From positions 186,001 to 250,000 of the forward strand of contig CAWKIA010000018.1 in NCBI GenBank assembly GCA_963849635.1: DNA of 64,000 bases, in the 5' to 3' direction. Source of the DNA: CAVRUD01 sp963849635. Its GTDB lineage: Bacteria > Chloroflexota > Chloroflexia > Thermomicrobiales > UBA6265. Below the pieces are notes generated by a model. It searched no databases and was not told the origin of the DNA. It saw only the letters and a program-made list of their open reading frames with translations. This document shows positions 9,294-19,508 of the stretch, piece after piece (the stretch's first letter is position 1; every line of letters begins with the position of its first letter). A program made the translations under genes and the position numbers.

Positions 9294-10810
9294 CTGGACT
9301 CCGAGTTCACCGGGGAGCGGGCTGGCTTGATACCCTTCCCGCGATGAATCATCCGGGTGCGAGACGCCCTGACGATCCCTCCCACCCGCTCGACCGGTGG
9401 ATCATCGTGGATCACCATGTTGACGATGCCGATCGCTGTCAGGATGATTGCCACCCCGATCAAAACCTTGACCACGCCGATGACATCCGCCAGGGCCGCC
9501 GCGAACAGGATCGGAATGAAGCAGGCGGTGTTTGAGACAGTGAAAAAGGTGGCATAGATCCGCGCGCGGATGTGCTCCGGGCTGCGCTCCTGGAGCAAGG
9601 TCTGGGCCGGAACGAGAATGAAGGCGTTGCAGACGCCCAGGAGCGTCGCAAACGTCGCGGCGAAGACGGTGCGAACGGCGACCGAGGCCTCCCCGCCTGG
9701 CCACACCAGGTCCAACCCATCCTTCGTCACCGCCAGGAAGAAGAGCGCCACTCCGGCCAGCGCCATCGCACGATCGATAAGGAGCGGACCCGGGATTCTC
9801 CTGGTCACTCGACCCACGACCAACACACCCACGAGTACCCCTGCTCCCGCCGGCCCGACGATGTAACCGATGTCCTCTTTCGGCAGTCCAATCACGTTGG
9901 TGATGAATTCTGGCCCGAGCGTTGCCACGAGCAAGAACGTAACTGCCGCCAGGGTCAGATATCCGATTGCCTTAATGAGTTCCCGGTCGTGAAGAATGAA
10001 TACGAATCCCTCACGCATGTCGTTCCAAATGCGCCGGACAGGGTGCGAAGCGCCGTCCGTTAGCTTTCGTGGGACCGTCGCGCTGCCAGGGATCGACAGC
10101 ACCAAACCAGCACACACAATGAACAGGACGATCGTCACTCCGAATGTGCCGTCTATCCCGAGCAGTTTGACGATGAGCGGACCCAAGGTCGCGAACCCGA
10201 TCAGCTGCGCCCCAGTCGAGGTGAGGTTGAACAGCGCATTGGCGCTCATCAGCTGGTGCCTGGGGACGAGAGATGGAATCGTTGCACCCTGGGCGGGCGC
10301 GAAGAACTGGCCGGCAATCCCGAAAAAGAACGTGCCCACATAAATAGCCAGCAACGCCGTTTGCGGATCCCAAGATGGCCGGATAAGCAGAAATCCCACC
10401 ACGGAGACCGCACGTAGGCCATTGATGACCGCCATCAGCGTCCGCCGGTTCACCCGGTCCGCCATCACTCCCGCCAGTGGCCCGAACAGGACCGCGGGCA
10501 GAGAAAATGCCAGGATGACAAGGCTGATTGCCGTGTTCGCCCCGGGCAGGTGGTGATACTCGATGATGCTGCGCACGCGGAGGAGCAATGCGAAGTTGAT
10601 CACGTTCTGCGCGGTCTGCGAGATCGCCTGAGCAAGCCATAGTCGCAGAAAAGAGCGATTCTTGAGGACCGCGCCGAACGAATCTTTGTGTCCTACCGAT
10701 ACCTGGCGGCGGACCCGGCGGGGAGCGCGGACTGGCAATCGCCGCTCAGATGGGACCGGGTTAGTCGGACCAGTCGGACCCGCGTGGTGGTCCGGCGCCG
10801 CGGCCGTCAA
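9290..10810 (-). CDS. Major facilitator superfamily transporter (EntS/drug exporter type)
   Basis: A 506-residue integral membrane protein with about 12 hydrophobic segments. The loop GPLAGVMADRVNRRTLM after the second helix is the conserved MFS motif A region, and the layout resembles the MFS_3 family (enterobactin exporter EntS and macrolide exporters). The N-terminus (about 45 residues) is polar and Pro/Arg-rich. Its ATG overlaps the stop of the DUF951 gene in an ATGA arrangement, implying translational coupling. Substrate is unknown; siderophore or drug efflux is only a family-level guess. No frameshift. Confidence 0.85.
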   Translation of the reverse strand: MTAAAPDHHAGPTGPTNPVPSERRLPVRAPRRVRRQVSVGHKDSFGAVLKNRSFLRLWLAQAISQTAQNVINFALLLRVRSIIEYHHLPGANTAISLVILAFSLPAVLFGPLAGVMADRVNRRTLMAVINGLRAVSVVGFLLIRPSWDPQTALLAIYVGTFFFGIAGQFFAPAQGATIPSLVPRHQLMSANALFNLTSTGAQLIGFATLGPLIVKLLGIDGTFGVTIVLFIVCAGLVLSIPGSATVPRKLTDGASHPVRRIWNDMREGFVFILHDRELIKAIGYLTLAAVTFLLVATLGPEFITNVIGLPKEDIGYIVGPAGAGVLVGVLVVGRVTRRIPGPLLIDRAMALAGVALFFLAVTKDGLDLVWPGGEASVAVRTVFAATFATLLGVCNAFILVPAQTLLQERSPEHIRARIYATFFTVSNTACFIPILFAAALADVIGVVKVLIGVAIILTAIGIVNMVIHDDPPVERVGGIVRASRTRMIHRGKGIKPARSPVNSESS

Positions 10811-11118
10811 CCGGCCGCCTCGGATGCATCAGTGTCAGCATTTTCAGAGTCAGGCGAATGGGCGCCAATACCGGCATGGCCCTCAGCGGCTTGGACGGCC
10901 GCCAGGGCGGCGTCGTAGCCAGGTCCCCGGCTGACAAACGTCTTCAGTCGCTTTTGCAGATCGCGGCGGGATAGAAGTACGCGATGCTCACAGCCCCTGC
11001 ACCTCAGCCCAATGTCGGCCCCAAGCCGGACGACCGTCCACTCGAACGATCCACAGGGATGCGGCTTGCGCAACCGAACGACGTCCCCGATGAAAACATC
11101 GAGTGGCCCTCCGACCAT
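10807..11118 (-). CDS. DUF951 domain protein
   Basis: A 103-residue protein with the conserved block DVVRLRKPHPCGSFEWTVVRLGADIGLRC.GC, typical of the small DUF951 family, which has OB-fold or Zn-ribbon-like cysteines (C-G-S then C-R-G-C) but no proven function. The start at 11118 is preceded by AGGAGG with good spacing, so I prefer it to the ATG 24 bases upstream. The tail after residue 65 is acidic and low in complexity. The stop overlaps the ATG of the downstream MFS gene. Confidence 0.82.
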   Translation of the reverse strand: MVGGPLDVFIGDVVRLRKPHPCGSFEWTVVRLGADIGLRCRGCEHRVLLSRRDLQKRLKTFVSRGPGYDAALAAVQAAEGHAGIGAHSPDSENADTDASEAAG

Positions 11119-11285
11119 CGCCCCTCCTGATCTGATTGTCACTGGCTGTCACGCTGCTCTGAGTATACGAGGTCCTGCCTTTTCCCCTGAATCATGGGGA
11201 GGCCACGCGCTCAACCCGGGTAGCGGTCAAGGACCTGGCCCGCTCTGAATGTACAGGCACCGGTGCGGTACCTGAACGTCAAGAA

Positions 11286-11594
11286 TTATGTCAATCCAGG
11301 AATCTTGAGTCCACCGGTGATGGCCGCCATCTTGTCTTCGGCCAGCTTCGTCGCCTTGTCCATCGCGTCGGTAATCGCGGCGGTAATCAGATCTTCGAGG
11401 ATCTCGACATCCTCAGGGTCAACCGCGCTCTTGTCGATCTTGATCCCCTTGAAGACCTTTGACCCGGTCACGGTCGCGGTAACAACTCCACCACCGGAGG
11501 ACCCCTCGACGATCGTCTCTTCCAGTTCCTGCTGAATCTTGGCGATCCGATTCTGCATCTGCTGGATCATCTTCATGCTGGGCATGCCAGGCAT
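11286..11594 (-). CDS. ybaB: YbaB/EbfC family nucleoid-associated protein
   Basis: Small dimeric DNA-binding protein, 102 residues. It has a Met/Gln-rich N-terminal helix (MPGMPSMKMIQQMQNRIAK), a central sheet with GGGVVTATVTGSKVFKGIKID, and a C-terminal helix rich in Asp/Lys, the normal YbaB layout. The start was placed at 11594 because AGGAGA is 8 bases upstream; the open frame extends 16 codons further with no ribosome site. It lies downstream of recN on the same strand. In many bacteria ybaB accompanies dnaX and recR; here it accompanies recN, which still suggests a DNA-maintenance context. Confidence 0.9.
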   Translation of the reverse strand: MPGMPSMKMIQQMQNRIAKIQQELEETIVEGSSGGGVVTATVTGSKVFKGIKIDKSAVDPEDVEILEDLITAAITDAMDKATKLAEDKMAAITGGLKIPGLT

Positions 11595-11699
11595 CTGGGT
11601 GCTCTCCTGTTGGTTCACGTTCGTTCGGACACTGAATTTCACGCAGATAGTAAGCGAGTCTCCGTGACCTGAAAAAGTCGCCCGAGTATACGCGGCGCC

Positions 11700-13475
11700 C
11701 TAGGCGACCGTCGCCGCACCGGCGCCAGCCTTCCAGCGCTCGACCCGTTCGACCATTTCCACCGCGCTTGCACGCGATGCAGATGTGACCGGTAAACCGT
11801 CGAGCATCGCCGCCAACTCGGTGATCCTCTCCTCGGCACTCAACGCTTCGATGTGGGAGACGACCCGACCATCTTGCTCCCCCTTAGCAATTTGGAAGTG
11901 CGCATCCGCGAACGCCGCTATCTGCGGAAGGTGTGTGATCACAATCACTTGATGGTCTTTGGCGAGCATCCACAGCTTCTCGCCAACGACTTGTCCAGAG
12001 CGGCCACCGACTCCAACATCGACTTCGTCAAAGACCAAAACGGGCGTTTCATCCGCCAGGGACAGGGTGGACTTCAGTGCCAGCATCAAGCGCGCCGTCT
12101 CACCGCCCGAAGCCACCCGACCAAGGGGTTTGAGTTGTTCACCGGCGTTCGTGGCGATCAAGAACTGCACCCGGTCGACCCCCGTTGAGTCGACAGCGAC
12201 CGGCTCCGCACGACCATTATGTCGCTGGAACGGCACTCCGTCGGGATCCGGAGTCTGCACGACTTCGACTTCGAACGACGATCGGCCCATGTTGAGTTCG
12301 GCGATCGTCGCTTCCACCTGGCGAGCCAGGCGCTGGCCGGCTTCCACGCGGGTCGAGGAGAGCCTCGACGCGACCTTACCGATACCAGCGAGAAGTGCCA
12401 GTTCGCGCTCGCGCAGGCCTTCGATACCAGCTTCACCGCCGGTCAGGGACTCCAACTGCGCGGCGGCTTCGTGACCGTGACCGATAACCTCTTCGATCGT
12501 CACTCCGTACTTGCGCTTCAGGGTCTTGAACGTTTCCAACCGGTCCTCGATCCAATCCAAGCGGGTGGGATCGGCTTCGATGCCATCGCGGTAGGCACGA
12601 ACGTCGCTCGAAAGGTCTTGCACGAGGGCCAGGAGTTCGTCCGCTCGCTCGGCGAGACTCGCCATCTGCTCGTCTACCGATGAGATATCCGCGATTGCAG
12701 TCTGAACCTGTTGGAGTTGGACGAGCATCCCGCCGTTCGCGCCGAACTCGTCGTCGCCGTTGATCGCGGAGTAAGCCGTCTGGGCAGCCGTGGCAAGCCG
12801 CTCCGCATTGCCGAGGATCCGGCGCTCCGCCATAAGTTGTTCCTCTTCGCCAGGTTGAAGGCGAGCCGACTCGATCTCGCTCACCTGGAACTGGAGCAGA
12901 TCGATTCGCTGGGCGCGCTCGCGGGACCCGGCTTCGATCTCCGCGATCTTTGCCCGCAACTCCCGCAGTTCGCGGACAAGCCGGGCCACCTCCGACCGGT
13001 CTGCGGCTGTGCCCGCATACCGGTCGAGAATCTCGAGTTGCTCGCTGGTCCGCAGCAGCGTCAAGTGGTCGCTTTGGCCATGGATGTCGACAAGGAGCGC
13101 GCCGACCCGAGCGAGGATACCGGCCGTTGCCGCTCGGCCGTTGATCCGTGCCGAGCTCCGGCCGGTTGAAGTGATCTCGCGGCCAAGGATGAGCGTGTCA
13201 TCCTCCAGTTCTAGGCCCAGTTCCGCCAGAAGTCCCTGGAACGTCGGCCGGCCGGCAATGCCGGCAACATCAAAGGTTGCCTCAACCCGGGCAAGCTTTG
13301 TTCCGGTGCGAACGACGTCGCTGCCAACCCGTTCACCGAGGACGGCGCCGAGCGCATCGATGATGATCGACTTGCCGGCACCGGTTTCGCCAGTCAGAGC
13401 GTTGAAACCGGGCTCGAACCCGACGCGCAGCTCATCGATGATGGCGAAGTCTTTGATCCGCAGCTCGATCAGCAT
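11700..13475 (-). CDS. recN: DNA repair protein RecN
   Basis: SMC-like ATPase acting early in double-strand-break repair. At 591 residues it has the normal length and an uninterrupted frame. Walker A GETGAGKS lies at residues 29-36, long coiled-coil segments at about 160-220 and 290-370, the ABC signature region with ASGGETARLMLALK near 460, and Walker B PVLVFDEVDVGVGG near 495. The amidinotransferase-like gene is 70 bases upstream on the same strand and ybaB follows downstream. Confidence 0.96.
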   Translation of the reverse strand: MLIELRIKDFAIIDELRVGFEPGFNALTGETGAGKSIIIDALGAVLGERVGSDVVRTGTKLARVEATFDVAGIAGRPTFQGLLAELGLELEDDTLILGREITSTGRSSARINGRAATAGILARVGALLVDIHGQSDHLTLLRTSEQLEILDRYAGTAADRSEVARLVRELRELRAKIAEIEAGSRERAQRIDLLQFQVSEIESARLQPGEEEQLMAERRILGNAERLATAAQTAYSAINGDDEFGANGGMLVQLQQVQTAIADISSVDEQMASLAERADELLALVQDLSSDVRAYRDGIEADPTRLDWIEDRLETFKTLKRKYGVTIEEVIGHGHEAAAQLESLTGGEAGIEGLRERELALLAGIGKVASRLSSTRVEAGQRLARQVEATIAELNMGRSSFEVEVVQTPDPDGVPFQRHNGRAEPVAVDSTGVDRVQFLIATNAGEQLKPLGRVASGGETARLMLALKSTLSLADETPVLVFDEVDVGVGGRSGQVVGEKLWMLAKDHQVIVITHLPQIAAFADAHFQIAKGEQDGRVVSHIEALSAEERITELAAMLDGLPVTSASRASAVEMVERVERWKAGAGAATVA

Positions 13476-13545
13476 CGACGGTTGTCTGCCATATCGCGAT
13501 TGTCATGAATCCGGACAGTTGTACCCGGCATCGGCGGAACGTTCC

Positions 13546-14503
13546 TCAAGCATCTGGAGGAGCAAGTGGGTCGCGCTTGAGAAACGCGGTCATGCAGTGG
13601 ATTCCACCCCCGGCTTTGATCAGTTCGCCGATCTCTACCGAGACACACTCAACTCCCGCCGCCTCGTACAGCTCACGATGCTTGCGACCACCGGCTGGCA
13701 TGAGCACCTTTCCTGGAGCCAGGGCGACGCCGTTGAGCGGCAGTTCGGCGTGCGCCTCCTCAGTATCGATGACGTCAATGAGCCGGAATCTCGCGCCGCT
13801 TGAGTGTTTGCACGACGATCAGCGGGGTTCGATTTGGCCAGACCACAGCGAGATCCCGGTCAAGAATACTGAGGCAGCCATCGAGATGCATGGCCCCATA
13901 CGGGAGACCTACCCGAATAACCTCGCGGACACCGATCTGGCGAAGCATCCACTCGACTTGATCGGCCCCCTCCTTGTTCGTGCGCAATCCTTCGGCCAGG
14001 AAGCAGAGGTCGTGGTCGATCCAGCAGCAGTCCGCACCTTCAAACGTCCCAGTTCCGCTGACGCTCATCAGGATCGGCACGCCGCGCTCGGCCAGTGCCG
14101 CGGCAACCCAACGCTCTTCGCCAGCTCGTACCGTCGACGCGGGCCGTGCCAGGATCACCCCTTCCGGCGTCATCAGCATCAGGTCTCGCATGAACATGGC
14201 GTTCGGCTTGCACGGATCGGTTCGCTCGACGTAGTGAACCGCGACTCCATGTGCCCTATATGCCGCCGCCAACTCATCATGCTGAGCGCGAGCGAGGTCA
14301 GGATCGAGATCAGCGCGCATCTGCACCGCTTCGAAGTCAACGATCTCGTCCAGCTCCGCTCCTGGCCGGCGCATCAGGACGGCACGGAGCGTCCCGATCT
14401 CGGAGCCGCTGCCCCAGTCGCCCCAGACTGACCCCAGTTCCTCGCGCATCGACGCGCTTCGACCTGACCAGTTCGCACCACCATAGGCTGCGGTCAACGC
14501 CAC
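13546..14503 (-). CDS. Amidinotransferase/DDAH-like hydrolase (arginine deiminase superfamily, frameshifted)
   Basis: Guanidine-modifying enzyme fold (dimethylarginine dimethylaminohydrolase, arginine deiminase or amidinotransferase). Readable pieces are the N-terminal strand with VLMRRPGAELDEI, an acidic FEGADCCWIDHD segment, the catalytic-His region AMHLDGCLSILD, and after a frameshift near 13795 the C-terminal nucleophile region GGGIHCMTAFLKRDP, where Cys is the expected nucleophile. GTG 14503 was chosen because GGAGGGG precedes it by 6 bases; the open frame upstream of it runs into the T-box leader and is not coding. About 318 residues after correction. Substrate is unknown. The gene is divergent from the ileS leader. 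Confidence 0.78.
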
Positions 14504-14594
14504 GGAGATCCCCTCCACCTCAACGACACTGGTCCAGGTTTGAAGCGTTTTCTCAGTTCCTGGGAGTCTAGCATTCACGCTCGGCGTGGGAACA

Positions 14595-14623
14595 TTGTCC
14601 TGCGTCGCACGCCGTGCTACGGT
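14595..14623 (+). promoter_or_regulatory. Candidate promoter of the ileS leader
   Basis: TTGTCC at 14595, a 17-base spacer, then TACGGT at 14618, about 15 bases before the start of the structured leader. The match is moderate, but spacing and position fit. Confidence 0.45.
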
Positions 14624-14629
14624 GTTCCG

Positions 14630-14906
14630 AACAATGAATACCCGGCTGTAACGGAGACAATGCCAGGGTCGAGTCGAGCGGCGTAGCGAATCCGGGATGG
14701 TGAGAGCCGGATCTCCGCGTTGAACCTGGATATCGCTCCTGAGCCGTCGCCCGAACCACAGTCCGCTGTGCAGTAGATGCGACCGGGGTTGTTGCCCGTT
14801 ACCGCGACCGGCAGTTGTCAGAAGCTGCCAATGAGAGGGTCCGCAATGGCGGGCCAAAAGAGGTGGTACCGCGGGTGAACCCGTCCTCAGATTGAGGGCG
14901 GGTTTT
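14630..14906 (+). ncRNA. T-box riboswitch leader of ileS (isoleucine)
   Basis: Leader RNA that senses uncharged tRNA-Ile and controls transcription into ileS. The T-box sequence AGGTGGTACCGCG, the part that pairs with the tRNA acceptor end, is at 14861-14873. It is directly followed by a terminator hairpin whose 5' side overlaps the antiterminator. In the specifier domain, ATC (an Ile codon) at 14732-14734 is followed by GCTCCTGAG. A GGTGAGAGCC element 23 bases upstream (14699-14708) is shared exactly with the trp leader in this window. Boundaries are approximate. Gene context (ileS, 80 bases downstream) agrees with the specifier. Confidence 0.88.
14880..14906 (+). terminator. Regulated terminator of the ileS T-box
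   Basis: Nine-base-pair stem CCCGTCCTC with GAGGGCGGG (one G-U pair), loop AGATT, then TTTT at 14903-14906. It is mutually exclusive with the T-box antiterminator. Confidence 0.85.
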
Positions 14907-14985
14907 GCATTGTCTCGCCCTAACGATGACAACTACGTTCGCATGACACCGACGAGCATTCCACCGACAGGAGACGTTTCACTCA

Positions 14986-17900
14986 ATGGCCACTATTTCT
15001 ACAACCGACAATGTTGCCCATGTTTTCGCCGAAGTGCCGTCCAAACCGGACTTCCCCGCTCTCGAGCGGGAAACGATGGAGCGTTGGGAAGCGGAAGCGA
15101 TTGTCACGCAATACTTGAAAAAGAACGACAACTCGGAGACCAGATACTCGTTCCTCGATGGCCCCATCACGGCCAACAACCCGATGGGCGTCCACCATGG
15201 CTGGGGCCGAACCTACAAGGATCTCTTCCAGCGCTACCACGCGATGCTCGGCAAGAAGCAGCGATTCCAGAACGGCTTCGATTGTCAGGGCCTCTGGGTC
15301 GAGGTCGAAGTTGAGAAAGAGCTTGGCCTCAAGAGCAAGCGAGATATCGAAAGCTATGGCATCGCCGCATTTGTCGAGCGCTGCAAGGAGCGTGTCCTGA
15401 CTTATGCCGACCGCCAGACCGAGCAGTCGAAGCGTCTCGGCTACTGGATGGACTGGGACAACTCCTACTACACGATGTCCGACGAGAACAACTACACGAT
15501 CTGGCACTTTCTCAAGACGTGCCATGAGCGCGGCTGGGTCTACAAGGGCCACGACGTCATGCCCTGGTGTCCCCGCTGCGCCACCGGCATCTCTAACCAG
15601 GAGATCATCACCGAGGGGTATCAGGACCGGACTCACCTTTCGGTATTCGCCCGTTTTCCACTCGTCGATGAACCAAATGCTTCCCTGCTGGTGTGGACGA
15701 CGACTCCCTGGACCCTCGTCGCCAATGTCGCCGCCGCGGTCCATCCCGATTTGACCTATGTCCAGATCGAACAGGATGGCCGCACCTACTACCTCGCGCA
15801 GGGCGCGCTCAAGAACGCCATCCGCGGTGAATACACGACCGTCCGCGAATTGAAGGGCACCGACCTGCTCGATCGGTCCTATGTCGGGCCGTTCGACGAT
15901 CTGCCGGCGGCCGCGGGAGTGGTTCACCGGGTCATCCCCTGGGACGACGTCAGCTCCGACGAGGGCACCGGCATCGTTCACATCGCGCCCGGTTGCGGCA
16001 AGGAAGACTTCGCACTTTCTCAGAAATTCGGTCTGCGAGTGATCGCCCCGATCAACGAGTTCGGGGTCTACGTCGATGGCTATGACTGGCTTTCTGGCGA
16101 GTATACCGGCGAAATCGGCAAGCCAATCGCCGACTATCTGCGCCATCACGGGCTGCTCTACCGCCAGGAGCAGTACACCCACCGCTACCCGACTTGCTGG
16201 CGCTGCGGCACCGATCTCGTCTTCCGGCTGGTCGACGAGTGGTTCATCTCGATGGACGAGTTGCGCCAGCCAATGATGGACGTCACTCGGGCATATCGAA
16301 TGGATCCCCGGATTTGGCCAGGATAGGGAACTCGACTGGCTGGCCAACATGGACGACTGGATGATCTCGAAGAAGCGCTACTGGGGATTGGCTTTGCCGA
16401 TCTACGAGTGCGCCGGTTGCGGCACCTTCGACGTGATCGGCAGCGAGACGGAACTCCAGGAACGAGCGGTCGCCGGCTGGGACGAGTTCGCGGGACACAC
16501 GCCACACCGGCCGTACGTCGACGCGGTCCAGATCGCCTGCTCTTCCTGCGGAAAGCCAGTCTCACGCATCAAGGATGTCGGCAACCCGTGGTTGGACGCG
16601 GGCATCGTTGCTTTTTCGACGCTCGACTACCGCAAAAACCGGCAGTATTGGGAGGAGTGGTATCCGGCGGATATGATCTCGGAGAGCTTTCCGGGCCAAT
16701 TCCGCAACTGGTTCTACTCACTCATCGCCCAGAGCACTGCGCTCGTGAATCGCCCTGCCTTCAAGACGGTCTTCTCTTACGCCCTGATGCGCGACGATAA
16801 GGGTGAGGAGATGCACAAGTCGAAGGGCAATGCGATCTGGTTCGACGACGCCGCCGAGCAGATCGGCGTCGATACCATGCGCTGGCTCTACACCTCCGTC
16901 AACCCGAGCGCGAATCTCAACTTCGGCTACTCAACGACCGACGAGGTGCGCCGCCGGTTCATTCTGCCGCTCTGGAACTCCTACTCGTTCTTTGTCACCT
17001 ATGCCCGAATCGACGGTTTCGATCCGAGCGATGAGACGACGCACGTTCCTCTGGCCGATAGATCGCTGCTCGACCGCTGGATCATCTCGCGGCTCAATCA
17101 GGTCGTCGATGAAGTGCGGGCGAAGCTCGCGGCGTACGATCCGCAAGGCGCCAATCAAGCACTTGAGCGATTCACCGTCGAAGAGTTGTCAAACTGGTAC
17201 ATCCGGCGCAATCGCCGCCGCTTCTGGAAGCCCGAGAGCGACGCGGATAAGTTCGCGGCCTACCACACGCTCTACGAGTGTCTGGTAACGCTGTCACGCA
17301 CCCTGGCGCCGTTCATCCCGTTCGTGACCGATGAGATGTACAGGAATCTCACCCTGAGGACCCAAGTGGCCGCTGCGCCGTCCGTCCACCTGACGGAGTT
17401 CCCACAGCCGGACCCGAACTCGATCGACGAAGTCCTCTCGGCCGATATGGCAGTCGTCCTGGAGGTTGTTGGACTCGGGCGGGCAGCAAGGTCCGAAGCA
17501 AACGTCAAGGTGCGCCAGCCGCTGCCTGCGCTGCTCGTATACGCCCGTGATCCGCGGACGATGTCCGCACTCCGTCGCCTGGAGGACCAGGTCAAGGACG
17601 AGCTCAACATCAAAGCGATCGAGCCTCTGACTGAGCTTGGCGAGGTCGTCTCTTACGACATCCGGCCGAACTTGAGCCTGCTCGGGCCAAAGTACGGCAA
17701 GCGACTGGGCGCAATCCGGCAGGCGCTTGCCACACTCGAGCCCGGCGCAGGTGGCGTCACTTGTCAGCTCCCATCAGAATGTCGGACTGGACCTTGGCGA
17801 CGTGGGTGAGGTCGACCTTCTGCCGGCCGAAGTCCTGGTCGATTTGAAGAAGCGGGAGGGGTTCGCAGCGTCGCAGGGATCGAACGCAACGGTCGTTCTC

Positions 17901-18230
17901 GACACGACCCTTACACCTGAGTTGATCGCCGAGGGCCTCGTTCGCGACTTCATTCGGGGCGTCCAAGACGCGCGCAAGTCTGCCGGATATGCGATCGAGG
18001 ACCACATTGCTGTCGGGTATGACGCGCCTGACGCCGTCGCTAACGCCATCAAAACTCACGCCGACTACGTCAAGACGGAAACACTCGCGGTCAACCTCGC
18101 CGAGTTGGGCTCCCTCGCCGGCAACGCCGTGTACCAGAACGACTGGCACCGTGACGAACTGACCGTCGGCAAAGACCTCGTCAGCATCGTCATCTACCGT
18201 GTCGCCCCTAAATCAATCGGCACTGCTTGA
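14986..18230 (+). CDS. ileS: Isoleucine--tRNA ligase, divergent type (frameshifted)
   Basis: Charges tRNA-Ile. About 1080 residues once joined. The HIGH-type signature is the unusual PMGVHHGWGRTYKD near residue 66, and the KMSKS-type loop reads MHKSKGN near residue 606. The CP1 editing-type insertion contains WTTTPWTLVANVA, and the anticodon-binding domain follows near 16990-17350. This sequence style differs from the common bacterial IleS and matches a divergent class known in some bacteria. The start ATG has AGGAGAC about 10 bases upstream. Frame changes lie near 16310-16325 and near 17750-17800, between contiguous parts of the enzyme. Expression is under the T-box just upstream. Confidence 0.93.
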
Positions 18231-18381
18231 TCGGACCTCTAAGTCCGGATGATGCCGGATAAACACAGGATCGTGGACCTGGCCCGGGGTCTTCAAGCCC
18301 CGTGCCGGGTCACCACGACAACCCAAAATCACACACATCTCGCCGCCGTGCGTCTTTTCTTCCAGAGCAAGGAGGATCAAG

Positions 18382-19228
18382 ATGCGCTACTCCGTTTCAT
18401 TAGGCGCAATCCACCAACCAGCCGAGATCGCGGAGCTTGCGACTCTCGCCGAGGACTCTGGATGGGATGGCATCTTTCTCGAGGACTACATCATCTATCA
18501 GGGCCAGGTCGGTACTCCTACCTTCGATCCCTGGGTCACCCTGGCTGCTATGGCAGTCGCCACCACGAAGATTCGACTCGGCACGCTCGTCACCCCTCTA
18601 CCCCGCCGTCGTCCTTGGAAGCTTGCCGCCGAGGCGATCACCCTCGATCACCTCTCGAATGGCCGCCTCATCCTCGGCGTTGGGGCTGGGGACGTGAATG
18701 ACCCCAGCTTCGGCTCTGTCGGCGAGCCTACAGATGCTCGAACGCTCGCCACCCTACTCGACGAGGGAATTCAGTCTGCTCTCCGACTTCGTCGCCGGTG
18801 AGTCCGTCACCTTTGCTGGGGATCATTTCTCGGTCACCGACCTCAAGCTCACTCCCGCCTCTCTCCAAAAACCGCGAATCCCGATCTGGATCGGCGGCAA
18901 CTGGCTCGTTCCCGCTGTCCGCCGGCGTGCTGTCAGGTGGGATGGCACCTGCGTCTACCGAGGTACTCCCGGTGGCGCTGACGAGGGTCCGATGACGCCG
19001 GCCGATGTGCGCGAAATCTGCGTCGCAGCCGAGACGGCGCGTGGCTCACTCGAGGGATATGACATTTGCATTGGTGGTGGCCAGCGTGGTCCTGACTGGG
19101 AGAAGGAGCGGGACCACGTCCGGGCTATTGCCGCGGCCGGTGCTACCTGGTGGCAGGAATGGCTCGGACCCGTGGAACTGAACACGATGCGCGAAGCCAT
19201 CGGTCGCGGCCCCATCCGCATCGACTGA
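18382..19228 (+). CDS. LLM-class flavin-dependent oxidoreductase (frameshifted)
   Basis: Luciferase-like monooxygenase fold protein that binds FMN or F420. The N-terminal strand MRYSVSLGAIHQPAEIAEL, then EDSGWDGIFLEDY, and the LLM block TTKIRLGTLVTPLPRRRPWKLA.E..TLDHLSNGRLILGVGAG are characteristic. The C-terminal half (PRIPIWIGGNW) is in a second frame; the break is near 18690-18750. Start ATG 18382 has AAGGAGG upstream. About 280 residues. Cofactor preference and substrate cannot be told. It stands alone between ileS and the peptide transporter. Confidence 0.83.
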
Positions 19229-19508
19229 CCACCTCTCTCGCGACTCGGCGGGTCCGTGTTCGCTCTTGGTCGTATTGCCTAACGTTTGACGGTGCCAACG
19301 CCCTGTGCCTCGAGCCATCCTTGACGATCAAGATGCGTCTCCGCCATTATGCGTCGGAATCGCACAGGGTCTCAGTAGTCAGCTCGCACGCATCTCGGCG
19401 TGTCTCGGCACTTCCAGGCGCCGGGCATCGACGCGATGCGATTGCGACAGCCGCAATTCTGTCGGCGTTAGATGCATCGGGAGATGGCAAACCAAGGAAG
19501 GGAGTCAC

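Noticed and set aside
13775..14932. Long N-terminal extension of the amidinotransferase-like protein
   Set aside because: The extra 143 codons overlap the T-box leader on the other strand and precede a good GGAGGGG-GTG start.
14983..16350. A 455-codon minus-strand frame inside ileS
   Set aside because: Antisense shadow; the plus strand carries clear synthetase motifs.
18280..18320. GC-rich imperfect repeat after ileS as a terminator
   Set aside because: The stem has mismatches and no T-run; not convincing by eye.
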